Below are positions 1 to 8,076 of a stretch of 64,000 nucleotides of DNA, in pieces. The stretch is from positions 13,775 through 77,774 of the forward strand of contig CAJLPX010000010.1 in NCBI GenBank assembly GCA_905208635.1, written 5' to 3'. Origin of the DNA: an uncultured Collinsella sp. (lineage in GTDB: Bacteria; Actinomycetota; Coriobacteriia; Coriobacteriales; Coriobacteriaceae). A program made the position numbers and the translations under genes. Position 1 is the stretch's first letter. Each line of letters opens with the position of its first letter. The notes under the pieces were generated by a model that saw only the letters and a program-made list of their open reading frames with translations, had not been told where the DNA came from and did not search any database.

Positions 1-389
1 AAGCGGCGCAGGACCTTGCCGGTGGCGAACAGGCCGCACTGGCTATCGCGCAGACGGGTGCCGTCGGGCTCGGGGCGCTCGTCGCGCGGGCCCCACAGCA
101 GCACGGGCAAGCCGAGCTCACGGGCAAGGCGGGCGCAAACGTACTCGGTGCCAAAGTTGGCGTGGCACAGCATGATGCCGTCGACGCCCTCGGCGCGGAA
201 CTTCTTGACGATAGGCTCGATATGGCTGTCGTCAAACAGCAGGCCCTCGTCGTTGATGTCGTCGATGTCCACAATGTCGACGCCGATCTCGCGCAGGCGA
301 TCAGCCGTCAGGCCGCGATACTTGATCGCGTCCGGCGCGCTAAAGATGCTGCGGCGCGTGGGCACAAAGCCGAGCTTGATCTTATCCAT
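1..389 (-). CDS. Sugar isomerase, L-fucose/L-arabinose isomerase type (N-terminal part only)
   Basis: The first 129 residues of a longer protein are present; the rest lies beyond the left edge. The N-terminus (MDKIKLGFVPTRRSIFS) followed by alternating strands and helices (VDGIMLCHANFGTE, LPVLLWGPRDERPE) matches the N-terminal Rossmann-like domain of the L-fucose/L-arabinose isomerase superfamily, which interconverts aldoses and ketoses in the cytoplasm. The start is the ATG at 389, preceded by a strong GGGGAGGA ribosome site. Directly upstream lies an inverted repeat sharing a 16-bp core with the promoter of the neighbouring LacI gene, so LacI control is likely. The substrate cannot be told from this fragment. 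Family assignment is fairly sure; the exact sugar is not. Confidence 0.75.
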   Translation of the reverse strand, partial: MDKIKLGFVPTRRSIFSAPDAIKYRGLTADRLREIGVDIVDIDDINDEGLLFDDSHIEPIVKKFRAEGVDGIMLCHANFGTEYVCARLARELGLPVLLWGPRDERPEPDGTRLRDSQCGLFATGKVLRR

Positions 390-415
390 GTACGTCCTCC
401 CCTAGTCACATGTTC

Positions 416-474
416 AGTAAACAGACGCGTGTTTCGTTTTGTTCTGTTTACTAAATGTTTTACTATTCTGTTTA
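416..474. promoter_or_regulatory. Putative LacI-family operator region upstream of the sugar isomerase
   Basis: Inverted decamers AGTAAACAGA (416-425) and TCTGTTTACT (443-452) are followed by TTTACTATTCTGTTTA (459-474). The last is the reverse complement of TAAACAGAATAGTAAA found at 1740-1755 before the LacI gene. Sharing between the isomerase and regulator promoters suggests binding by the neighbouring LacI protein. This is inferred from sequence only. Confidence 0.55.
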
Positions 475-554
475 GGAGTTTAGCGCGAAATACCCGTGAA
501 CGGTAGTGAAATCAGCCTAAACGGTATGTAAACAAACTGAACATACAAGGAGAA

Positions 555-583
555 CAAAAAAGGCCCCGAAGGACCCTCTTTTT
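555..583 (-). terminator. Intrinsic terminator of the LacI gene
   Basis: Read on the minus strand, a stem AGGGTCC/GGGCCT closed by a UUCG tetraloop is followed by a run of six T. It lies about 65 bases after the LacI stop codon. Confidence 0.75.
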
Positions 584-645
584 GAACGGTGTTGCACTTA
601 CTGCCCTCGCGCGCTTTGACGCGCCGCGAGCGATGCTGCCTTCGC

Positions 646-1656
646 CTAGATTTCGCGCACGCTCTGGCGCTCGACAAAATACGTCGACACGGCCGTCTTG
701 CAGGTATAGCTCTTGGGATTGCGGATGTTACCCACCAGGCGGCGCACCGCGATCTCGCCCACCTCGTGCTTGGGAACGTGCACCGTGGTGAGCGGCGGGT
801 TGGAGAAGGCGCCTAGAGACAGGTCATCAAAGCCGATGATCGAGACATCCTCGGGCACGCGTACGCCGTGTTCGCTCAGCGCGCGCATGGCGCCCACGGC
901 AAGCACGTCGTTCTCGGCAAAGAAAGCCGTCGGCAGATCTTCGCGCGAAACGCCGTCGAGCCACGCGCCCATGTCGCGATAAGCGCCCTCGAGCGTGGTG
1001 TTCAGCGTGACGCGCCATGCCGGATTGGCCTCGAGGCCCGCATCCTCAAGCGCTTGGCGATAGCCGCGCTCGCGATCCTTAAAGTTGCGGATACGAAGAT
1101 CGCCCGCCAGATAGCCGATTTGCTTGTGACCCTTCTCGATAAGGTAATCCACGGCACGAAGCACCGAATCGGTGTTGGCAATGACTACGGCATCAAAGTA
1201 CTGGCGGTCGCTCCAGCCGTCGAGCACGATCAGATGGGCGGCGGCGTTGGCGAACAGGGCGTAATCTTCCTCGCCCAGCTCGGTGCCCATCAGCACGATG
1301 GCGGCAGCCGGGTCGGCGATAAGGCCTTCGACCTGCGGACGCACGGCGTCTAGGTCGCTAAAGTCGAGCGAGACAAAGCTCGTGCTCATGCCGTGGCGAC
1401 GCGCCTGGCGCTCCACGCCCTCGATGACCGCGGGGTGGAAGGTGCTCTCGTCCAGGATGGCGCCCGTCTTGCGCGCGAGCACAAACTGGATGCTCTCGAG
1501 CTGCGTCGACTGCTGATAGCCGAGCGACTGCGCGCACTCCAGGATGACTTTGGCGGTCTCCTCGCTCACGCTGCGCTTGCGGTTGAGCGCGTTGGACACG
1601 GTCGCAGGCGAAAAACCGGTGATGCGGCTGATTTCGCGGACACTTGCTTTGGCCAT
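646..1656 (-). CDS. LacI/GalR-family transcriptional regulator
   Basis: A 336-residue protein of normal length for the family. Residues 3-50 form the LacI helix-turn-helix and hinge (VREISRITGFSPATVSNALN); residues about 60-336 are the periplasmic-binding-protein-like effector domain, including the conserved IIGFDDLSLGAF stretch near the C-terminus. The start at 1656 (MAKASVRE) is chosen because AGGGGGAA lies just upstream and because the HTH begins there; an upstream extension would add 27 unrelated residues. It probably senses a sugar or nucleoside breakdown product and controls the isomerase operon to its left and itself, judging from the shared operator. Control of the nucleoside hydrolase/ribokinase operon is possible but no matching operator was seen before that operon. 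Confidence 0.9.
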   Translation of the reverse strand: MAKASVREISRITGFSPATVSNALNRKRSVSEETAKVILECAQSLGYQQSTQLESIQFVLARKTGAILDESTFHPAVIEGVERQARRHGMSTSFVSLDFSDLDAVRPQVEGLIADPAAAIVLMGTELGEEDYALFANAAAHLIVLDGWSDRQYFDAVVIANTDSVLRAVDYLIEKGHKQIGYLAGDLRIRNFKDRERGYRQALEDAGLEANPAWRVTLNTTLEGAYRDMGAWLDGVSREDLPTAFFAENDVLAVGAMRALSEHGVRVPEDVSIIGFDDLSLGAFSNPPLTTVHVPKHEVGEIAVRRLVGNIRNPKSYTCKTAVSTYFVERQSVREI

Positions 1657-1739
1657 TGTTCCCCCTAGTAACGGTCGCGGTCGAGCATCGTGGCCTGACC
1701 GCCCCGTGACTCGATAACTAAACGACCGCAAATTCAATC

Positions 1740-1762
1740 TAAACAGAATAGTAAATGTTTAA
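1740..1762. promoter_or_regulatory. Putative autoregulatory operator before the LacI gene
   Basis: TAAACAGAATAGTAAA at 1740-1755 repeats exactly, in inverse orientation, the sequence at 459-474 before the isomerase. It lies about 85 bp upstream of the LacI start, where the promoter should be. Confidence 0.5.
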
Positions 1763-1833
1763 TAGCTAGTTTAGCCTGTTGTCAAGCGAAGCGACGCGAC
1801 TATTCCCCCAACGGGCGTATTTACTCGGTAGCT

Positions 1834-1872
1834 AAAAAAGCCCCGTCCCAAATTGACTACATGGGACGCGGC
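1834..1872 (-). terminator. Terminator of the ribokinase-nucleoside hydrolase operon
   Basis: On the minus strand a GTCCCA/TGGGAC stem with GC-rich base (1841-1870) is followed by CTTTTTTAGC. It separates the operon from the downstream LacI gene. Confidence 0.75.
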
Positions 1873-1883
1873 GTGAAAATCAT

Positions 1884-2858
1884 TTAGCCCAGGACGCGGG
1901 CCATACGCGCCTTGAACTCGGACAGGAAGCGCGGGGCGTCGACGGTCAGCGCCACGAGCGCGCTCTTGTCCGGATCGGACAGGCGGCGCTCATCGCAGAT
2001 GGTGCGACCGCGGTACTCGCCCAGCAGATCAACACGCAGGTTGCAGCCGAGCGCACCTACGAGCGTGGGGTCGATCGCCACGGCAACCGCCAGTGGATCG
2101 TGCAGCGCGCAGCCGCCCAGGTAGGACGCGTTCATTTCGTACGAACCAATGTAGTGCTCGACCATGCTCGCAAATGCGCAGCCAGCCATAGTACCCGAGC
2201 CCGTCCAGCCGGCAACGTCGCGGCGCGTGAGCACCACGCGATGCGTCACGTCCAGGCCTACCATGGTGAGCTTGCGGCCCGAGCGCAGCACCGCGTCGGC
2301 TGCCTCGGGGTCGCTCGCCATGTTGGCCTCGGCGCCCGCGCTCACGTTGCCGGGCACGGTAAGGGCGCCGCCCATCACGACCACGCGGCCGATGGACATC
2401 ATCGCCGCCGCATCGCGCTCCAGGGCGAGCGCCAGGTTGGAGAGCGGGCCAGTCGCTACGTAGACCAGATCGGGACCATAGGTGCGCGCGGCATCGATCA
2501 GATAATCGACCGCAGCGTTGCCATCGGCCGACGTCGCTCCCACCGGCTCGTAGGGCGACGCGGGCACGCTCGCCCCACCAATGCCGTTTTTGCCGTGGAT
2601 GAGCGTGGTGGACGCCGGCGGCGTATAGGGCTCGGTCGCCTGCAGAGGACGATCGGCACCCAGGTACACCGGCACCTCGGGACGGCCCAACAGGTCGAGC
2701 ACCGCCAGGCAGTTGTGCGCCGACTGCTCGACGCGCACGTTGCCAAAGCATGTGGTGATGCCCACGAGCTCCACCTCGGGGCTCGCGATGGCATAGGCAA
2801 GCGCCATCGCATCGTCCACACCCATATCCAGATCAAGGATCAGCTTCTTAATCGCCAT
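1884..2858 (-). CDS. Inosine/uridine-preferring nucleoside hydrolase
   Basis: 324 residues, the usual size of the IunH/Rih family, which cleaves ribonucleosides to free base and ribose in the cytoplasm. The Ca2+-binding DxDxxxDD signature is present at residues 9-16 (DLDMGVDD), as are the family VVMGGA segment and the C-terminal HDP motif (CALHDPLAVA). It is the second gene of an operon, 27 bases after ribokinase, which would phosphorylate the ribose it releases. The pairing strongly suggests salvage or catabolism of ribonucleosides. The ATG at 2858 has GGAG about nine bases upstream. Base preference (purine or pyrimidine) cannot be decided from sequence. Confidence 0.92.
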   Translation of the reverse strand: MAIKKLILDLDMGVDDAMALAYAIASPEVELVGITTCFGNVRVEQSAHNCLAVLDLLGRPEVPVYLGADRPLQATEPYTPPASTTLIHGKNGIGGASVPASPYEPVGATSADGNAAVDYLIDAARTYGPDLVYVATGPLSNLALALERDAAAMMSIGRVVVMGGALTVPGNVSAGAEANMASDPEAADAVLRSGRKLTMVGLDVTHRVVLTRRDVAGWTGSGTMAGCAFASMVEHYIGSYEMNASYLGGCALHDPLAVAVAIDPTLVGALGCNLRVDLLGEYRGRTICDERRLSDPDKSALVALTVDAPRFLSEFKARMARVLG

Positions 2859-2885
2859 AGTTCTACTCCGCTTCTCCGTCTTGTA

Positions 2886-3857
2886 CTAATCGTCTAAACC
2901 AAACATGCGCTCAACTTCGGCACGCGTGGGAATCGACTGCTGCGCGCCCAAACGTGACACCGTCACCGCCGAGGCACGGGCGCCGGCGGCCATGCACTCA
3001 AAGAGCGGCAGGCCCTCCAGGCGAGCCGCCGCAAGCGCACCAATAAACGTATCGCCCGCAGCCGTCGTATCGACCACCGCGCTCGAAAGTGCCGGCATGC
3101 GCAGCGGCTCGCCGTCATCGCCAAGCGTAACCGAGCCGGCGCCACCCAGCGTGATGACCGCGGCGCCGGCACCCTTGGCGAGCAGGGCGTTGAGCGCGGC
3201 GACGCAACTCGCATCATCCGTGGGCAGAATGCCCGTCAGCACCTGGCACTCGGTCTCGTTGGGACAGACCAGGTCGACCGCAGACCACGCTCCTGCCGGC
3301 AGGTCGCAGGCGGGTGCCGGGTTAAAGATCGTATAGAATCCCAGCTCGTGAGCGCAAGAGAGCGCCGCGGCCGTTGCCATCAGATCACATTCGCCCTGGG
3401 CGATAAAGACGCTTCCGGCAGCCAGGGCAATCTCGCTGGCGTCGCCGTCGAGCTCGTCGGCCACCAGGCGCCTCAGTGCGCGGGCAACGTCCTCGCCCGC
3501 AAGTGCATGGTTGGCGCCCGGCGACAGTACGATGCGGTTGTCGCTCTCGCAACGAATGATAGTCGCGGTACCGGTCTCCACGCCATCGAGACGTGTCACA
3601 AACTCAACGCCCACGCCGGCATCCTGAAGCCCCGCCACGAGCACATCGCCAAACGCATCGCGCCCAACAGCGCCAATCATGCACGTGCGCGCACCCATGC
3701 GCGCGGCGGCGACGGCCTGATTGGCGCCCTTGCCGCCAGCGTTGGTGATAAACCCGCTGCCGCCGACGGTCTCGCCCGCACGCGGCATGCGCTCGCACGC
3801 CACCGAAAGGTCCATGTTCATGCTGCCGAACACCGCAACGATGCTGTGATCCGCCAT
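2886..3857 (-). CDS. rbsK: Ribokinase
   Basis: 323 residues with the full PfkB/ribokinase architecture. The N-terminal signature GSMNMDL is followed by the GG-rich substrate loop (NAGGKGANQAVAAARMG, about residues 40-56). The C-terminal ATP/anion-hole motif DTTAAGDTFIGAL contains the catalytic aspartate. It converts D-ribose and ATP to ribose 5-phosphate. It is the first gene of the operon with nucleoside hydrolase and has an ideal GAGGAGG ribosome site before ATG 3857. Other PfkB sugar kinases are possible, but the motif set and neighbour favour ribose. Confidence 0.92.
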   Translation of the reverse strand: MADHSIVAVFGSMNMDLSVACERMPRAGETVGGSGFITNAGGKGANQAVAAARMGARTCMIGAVGRDAFGDVLVAGLQDAGVGVEFVTRLDGVETGTATIIRCESDNRIVLSPGANHALAGEDVARALRRLVADELDGDASEIALAAGSVFIAQGECDLMATAAALSCAHELGFYTIFNPAPACDLPAGAWSAVDLVCPNETECQVLTGILPTDDASCVAALNALLAKGAGAAVITLGGAGSVTLGDDGEPLRMPALSSAVVDTTAAGDTFIGALAAARLEGLPLFECMAAGARASAVTVSRLGAQQSIPTRAEVERMFGLDD

Positions 3858-4043
3858 GGAAACCTCCTCGTCCGTGGGCTCTGCGCCCGCTGTCGGCCGT
3901 CAATCGTGTGCTCACGCACCTCTATAACTTTAGTTCACTTTGATGTGGACGCGCGCTTGAGCTTGCGCCAGCAGCAAGCATTCACAGGAGCAGGCAGCTA
4001 CAATGAATACGTGCTGATTATTCTCGTCATTGGATGATGTTTT

Positions 4044-6260
4044 ATGGAACAATTCTCGCAATCGGGCTCGCGCGGCCGACGCCGCACGGGCAACGAGCCG
4101 GCGCCGCACGAACGCGTGAAGGGCGAACGCCGTGCCAACGAGCCGCGACGCACCGCGAGCCCCCATCGCGCTTCCGCCAGCAACGAGGGCCGCGCCAATA
4201 CTCCCGCCGCGGAGCAGATGCCCGCTCGTCCCAAGTCCCGATATATCCCTGCGCTCGACGGTCTGCGCACGCTTGCCGTCGTCGCGGTGGTGCTCTACCA
4301 CCTCAACCTCACGTGGGCTCAGGGCGGCCTGCTCGGCGTCACGATCTTCTTTGTGCTTTCGGGCTATCTGATCACGCGCTTGCTGCTCAACGAAGTCGCT
4401 AAGACCGGCCGTATCGACCTTAAGAGCTTCTGGATTCGCCGCATCCGTCGCCTGGTCCCCGCCGTGGTAACGGTAGTGTTCGTGACCTGCGCGCTGTGCA
4501 CCATCTTTAACCACGTGATGCTCACCAAGATGCGCCCCGACATCCTGCCGTCGCTGCTGTTCTTCAACAACTGGTGGCAGATTGCCCAAAACGTCTCGTA
4601 CTTCAATGCTCTGGGCGACCCCTCGCCGCTCACGCACTTTTGGTCGCTTGCCATCGAGGAACAGTTCTACCTGATTTGGCCGCCACTGCTGTTTGCCATG
4701 GTATCCATGCATGTGAGCAAGCCCAACACGCGCCGCGTGGTTCTGGGCCTTGCCGCGGTATCTGCCCTCGCCATGATGGTGCTTTACAATCCTGCCGCCG
4801 ACCCCAGCCGCGTGTACTACGGCACCGACACCCGCGTGTTCTCGCTGCTGCTGGGTGCCTGGATGGCCTTTATCCCCGATCGCGACCTGGCGCCGGTGCG
4901 TCTCGCTCATCGTTTGGGGCTCAATCGCCTGGCCGGCGCCGCCAAGCACGGCAAGAACGCCGAGAGCAAGCCTGGCGAGAAGGCCGACGAAGCAGCCGAG
5001 ACCGCCCCGGCACAGCCGAGCGCCCTCGTGCGCTTTTGGTCCTCGCCCGCATCCATCGATGTGTTGGGCGTCGTGGGTCTGGTTGGCCTTGCCGCCATGG
5101 TCGCGCTCACCAACGGCTACACCGCGTTCCAGTATCGCGGCGGCACGCTGTTATGTTCCATCCTCACGCTCATGGTCATCGCGGCCTGCGTGCAGCCCCA
5201 GGGAATGGTTGCCCGCGCGCTGTCCGCCGAGCCGCTCGTGTGGGTTGGCAAGCGCTCGTACAGCATCTACCTGTGGCACTATCCGCTGCTGTTGCTTATG
5301 AACCCGGTCGCCAACATCAACGACACGCCCTGGTGGCAGTACATCTTGCAGGTACTTGTGGTGGTCGCCGTAGCCGAGTGCTCCTATCGCTTTATCGAAA
5401 CGCCGTTTAGGAAGGGCGCCTTCGGCCGTACCGTCGCCGAATTCCGCGATGGCACCACCACGCCCGCCAACTGGGCACGCGCGCATATTCCTGTGTGCGC
5501 CACTTGCGGGATCGTGCTTGTCATCGCGCTGGGCGGCCTGATCTTTGTGCCCGAGACGTCTGCGCTGAGCGGCGAGGGCGCCGAAGTTCTGAACAAGGAA
5601 GCCAAAAACACCGCGCCCACCGACCAGCAGGCAGCCGACGACACCGACAAGGACAACGACGGCTTCCCCGACGGATCCTACGACCTGCTGATGATCGGCG
5701 ACTCCGTGTCGCTGCGCGCCGTCGATTCCTTTGACGGCGTGTTCCCCCACAGTCACATCGATGCCGAAAAGGGCCGCCAGTTTGATGCGGGCCGCGCAAC
5801 ATTTGATGGCTATCTCCAACAGAACCTTGCCGGCAAGGTCGTGGTCTTTGCACTGGGCACCAATGGTCTGGTAACCGATGACCAGATCGATGCCATCATG
5901 GCCGATGCCGGCGACAAGCGTACCGTCGTATTTGTGAACACACGCAGTCCGCAGCCGTGGGTGGGTTCCACCAACCAGGCTATCGCAAATGCCGCCACGC
6001 GCTACAAGAACGTGCGTGTTATCGACTGGTACGGATACAGCACCAATCGCAACGACCTGTTCGACGGCGACGGCACGCACCTGTCGACTGCCGGCGTGAC
6101 CGAGTACCTCAATCTCATCCACGATGCAGTCAAGAAAGACCTACCCGTGCACCCCGAGGACCACGTTAACGATCCACAACCGGCAGCCGTCAAGTCCGCC
6201 GGCGACGCGCTCGTCAACGCTCTCGCCTACAAGCCGCACAAGCTCGGCGACAACAAGTAA
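4044..6260 (+). CDS. Membrane O-acyltransferase with C-terminal SGNH hydrolase domain (OafA/OatA type)
   Basis: 738 residues. A basic cytoplasmic N-terminus of about 60 residues precedes an acyltransferase-3 domain (about 65-480) with around ten membrane segments and the family motif LDGLRTLAVVAVVLYHLN carrying the essential His. A charged Ala/Lys/Glu-rich cytoplasmic loop (about 290-330) interrupts it. Residues about 540-710 form an extracytoplasmic SGNH domain: GDSVSLR contains the nucleophile Ser, ALGTNG is block III, and DGTHLS carries the catalytic Asp-His. Such two-domain enzymes move acetyl groups across the membrane onto cell-wall glycans. The target here is unknown. It is monocistronic; GGATGA lies about seven bases before ATG 4044. 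Confidence 0.88.
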   Translation: MEQFSQSGSRGRRRTGNEPAPHERVKGERRANEPRRTASPHRASASNEGRANTPAAEQMPARPKSRYIPALDGLRTLAVVAVVLYHLNLTWAQGGLLGVTIFFVLSGYLITRLLLNEVAKTGRIDLKSFWIRRIRRLVPAVVTVVFVTCALCTIFNHVMLTKMRPDILPSLLFFNNWWQIAQNVSYFNALGDPSPLTHFWSLAIEEQFYLIWPPLLFAMVSMHVSKPNTRRVVLGLAAVSALAMMVLYNPAADPSRVYYGTDTRVFSLLLGAWMAFIPDRDLAPVRLAHRLGLNRLAGAAKHGKNAESKPGEKADEAAETAPAQPSALVRFWSSPASIDVLGVVGLVGLAAMVALTNGYTAFQYRGGTLLCSILTLMVIAACVQPQGMVARALSAEPLVWVGKRSYSIYLWHYPLLLLMNPVANINDTPWWQYILQVLVVVAVAECSYRFIETPFRKGAFGRTVAEFRDGTTTPANWARAHIPVCATCGIVLVIALGGLIFVPETSALSGEGAEVLNKEAKNTAPTDQQAADDTDKDNDGFPDGSYDLLMIGDSVSLRAVDSFDGVFPHSHIDAEKGRQFDAGRATFDGYLQQNLAGKVVVFALGTNGLVTDDQIDAIMADAGDKRTVVFVNTRSPQPWVGSTNQAIANAATRYKNVRVIDWYGYSTNRNDLFDGDGTHLSTAGVTEYLNLIHDAVKKDLPVHPEDHVNDPQPAAVKSAGDALVNALAYKPHKLGDNK

Positions 6261-6283
6261 CCTGCAGCGCAAGCTTCCCACAT

Positions 6284-6321
6284 CCGGAGGGGGTACCTGC
6301 CACGGCAGACACCCCCTCCGG
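6284..6321 (+). terminator. Strong hairpin after the acyltransferase gene
   Basis: An 11-bp perfect inverted repeat (CCGGAGGGGGT at 6284-6294 with ACCCCCTCCGG at 6311-6321) encloses a second nested stem CTGCC/GGCAG. No T run follows, so it may act as a mRNA 3' end stabiliser or a weak terminator. Confidence 0.55.
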
Positions 6322-6493
6322 CAGTTAGGGACGTTCCTTATGTGCCGGCACCCCGGGACACTCCTGACACAGCCGCGGAACGCCCTCCTTGCGACCGAAT
6401 TCTGGGCGCCTCGCCACCCCGAGCGTTGTTTCCAAGCCCACACCCGCAGCAAACAACCCAAAATCACTCTTTTCGAGCCGGCTCCAAGAGGTC

Positions 6494-6723
6494 GTGGACA
6501 AAAAGGGGCAAATATGAGTACTGTTACCATTTTAGTAGCAGGCAAAACTACCCAAAATGACGTCCGAACGACCCCTACAACCCCCTAAAGCAGCCAACCT
6601 GACTGGTTTAGGGCATATTGGAGCCAATTTTAATGAACATACTATCGATTATGTTCATTATCTTCTTAGATGTAAATGCTATTCACTTAGCAACAGTACT
6701 CATATTTGGCATTTTCTGTCCAC
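6494..6723. repeat. Inverted-repeat element of about 230 bp between convergent genes
   Basis: The ends carry a perfect 17-nt inverted repeat (CAAATATGAGTACTGTT at 6509-6525 with its complement at 6692-6708), extending imperfectly outward to TGGACA at both tips. Inside lies a second perfect palindrome TAATGAACATA/TATGTTCATTA (6631-6641, 6650-6660) and a weaker hairpin around 6528-6560. The base composition is far more AT-rich than the genes. No coding potential was seen. The whole 6261-6805 gap holds only this element and two hairpins. Confidence 0.7.
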
Positions 6724-6752
6724 CGTCATATAACTAACCCCCTATAACAGGC

Positions 6753-6786
6753 AAAATACAGGCCGCAACCCATGGCAGCGGCCTGT
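6753..6786 (-). terminator. Terminator of the NRAMP-like/MgtE-N operon
   Basis: ACAGGCCGC (6758-6766) pairs with GCGGCCTGT (6778-6786); on the minus strand the stem is followed by ATTTTG, 20 bases after the transporter stop. Confidence 0.7.
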
Positions 6787-6805
6787 TTGGAGTCCAAAAG
6801 AGGCG

Positions 6806-8068
6806 CTACGCGCTGTAGCCCATCGCCTGCAGGACAAACATAACAACCGTCAGCACCGTAATCACACCAATGGTCGCCCACGTGAGCACGTTCCACACGC
6901 GGCCGTTGCGGTTGGCGCCCATAATGTGGCGATCAGCCGCGATAACCACCTGGAATACCAAGACTACGGGCAACAGCACGCCGTTGATGACCTGCGAGGT
7001 CATCATAATCTGGAACAAATCGACGCCGGGCATGAGCACCAACACGGCAGAGATGCCGATGATGGCCGTAATGATGCCGCGATAGACCGGGGCCTCGTCC
7101 CAGCTGCGATCGGCACCGCGCTCCCAGCCAAATGCCTCGCAGATGGCGCTGGACGTAACGCCTGGCAGCACACAGGCGGCCAAGAAGCTCGCCGCGACCA
7201 GGCCCGAGGCAAACAGCACCGTGGACCACTGGCCCGCGATAGGCTCCAATGCGCGGGCGGCATCGGCAGCGTCGCTAATCTGAATGCCTGCAGGGAACAA
7301 CACCGTACCGGTCGTGATGATAATAAAGCCGGCGATGACATCGGCGGCAATCGAGCCGCTCACGGTGTCGATGCGCTGCAGCACGATATCGTCCTCGCCC
7401 GCATTCTTATCGACCACGTTGTTCTGCGCCAAGAAGATCATCCACGGCGCGATGGTGGTACCAATCGTTGCGACCACAAGCGACACGTAGCTGGGGTCAT
7501 TTTGGATGTTGGGCACAACCAGGTCGACCGCCACCTCGCCCCAGCTGGGACCAGCCATAAATGCAGCGACAATGTAGGTCACAAACACGCAGCTCACCAG
7601 CAGCAGAATCTTCTCGATGCGCTGGAAGCTGCCCGACATGGTAAGCATCCAAACCAGCAGCGCCACCAGCGGCACCGAGATGCTCGCCGGCACACCAAAG
7701 AGGGCAAGACCGCTCGCGATACCCGCAAACTCCGAAATGGTCACGGCCGTATTAGCGATCAGCAGCGCCGCCATGGCCAGCACGCTCCTGCGCACGCCAA
7801 AGCGCTCGCGGATGAGCGACGCCAGGCCCTTGCCTGTGACGCAGCCGCAACGCGCCGCAGTCTCCTGCGTCACGATAAGCAGCACGGTCATGACGGGAAG
7901 CATCCACAGCATCTTGTAGCCATAGCTGGCACCGGCGCTGGAATACGTGGCAATGCCGCCGGCGTCATTGCCCGAAAGCGCCGCCAGCAGACCGGGACCC
8001 ATAGCGCCAAAGATGGCCGCGATGGTCAACTTTTGCTTGGTGCCCGACTTTTGCTTGGTATTTTGCAC
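6806..8068 (-). CDS. NRAMP-family divalent metal transporter, probable Mg2+-type (NRMT)
   Basis: 420 residues with about eleven membrane segments. In manganese/iron NRAMPs helix 1 carries DPGN and helix 6 MPH; here they read DAGG (residues 35-38) and APW (207-209), so the metal-binding Asn and soft-ligand Met are both replaced. Loss of these groups is characteristic of NRAMP-related magnesium transporters (NRMT), known in Clostridium and structurally from Eggerthella. The partner gene eight bases upstream has MgtE regulatory domains, which also points to Mg2+. The start chosen is GTG 8068, with AGGTGG just upstream. Substrate assignment is an inference; membership in the NRAMP fold is clear. 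Confidence 0.82.
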   Translation of the reverse strand: MQNTKQKSGTKQKLTIAAIFGAMGPGLLAALSGNDAGGIATYSSAGASYGYKMLWMLPVMTVLLIVTQETAARCGCVTGKGLASLIRERFGVRRSVLAMAALLIANTAVTISEFAGIASGLALFGVPASISVPLVALLVWMLTMSGSFQRIEKILLLVSCVFVTYIVAAFMAGPSWGEVAVDLVVPNIQNDPSYVSLVVATIGTTIAPWMIFLAQNNVVDKNAGEDDIVLQRIDTVSGSIAADVIAGFIIITTGTVLFPAGIQISDAADAARALEPIAGQWSTVLFASGLVAASFLAACVLPGVTSSAICEAFGWERGADRSWDEAPVYRGIITAIIGISAVLVLMPGVDLFQIMMTSQVINGVLLPVVLVFQVVIAADRHIMGANRNGRVWNVLTWATIGVITVLTVVMFVLQAMGYSA

Positions 8069-8076
8069 GCGACCAC

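Noticed and set aside
3930..4949. A 339-codon minus-strand frame opposite the acyltransferase
   Set aside because: Composition is Gln/His/Arg-rich without domains, and the plus-strand frame has clear catalytic motifs.
6124..6588. Short plus-strand frame running past the acyltransferase stop
   Set aside because: It overlaps the SGNH gene end out of frame and continues through a hairpin and an inverted-repeat arm; no ribosome site.
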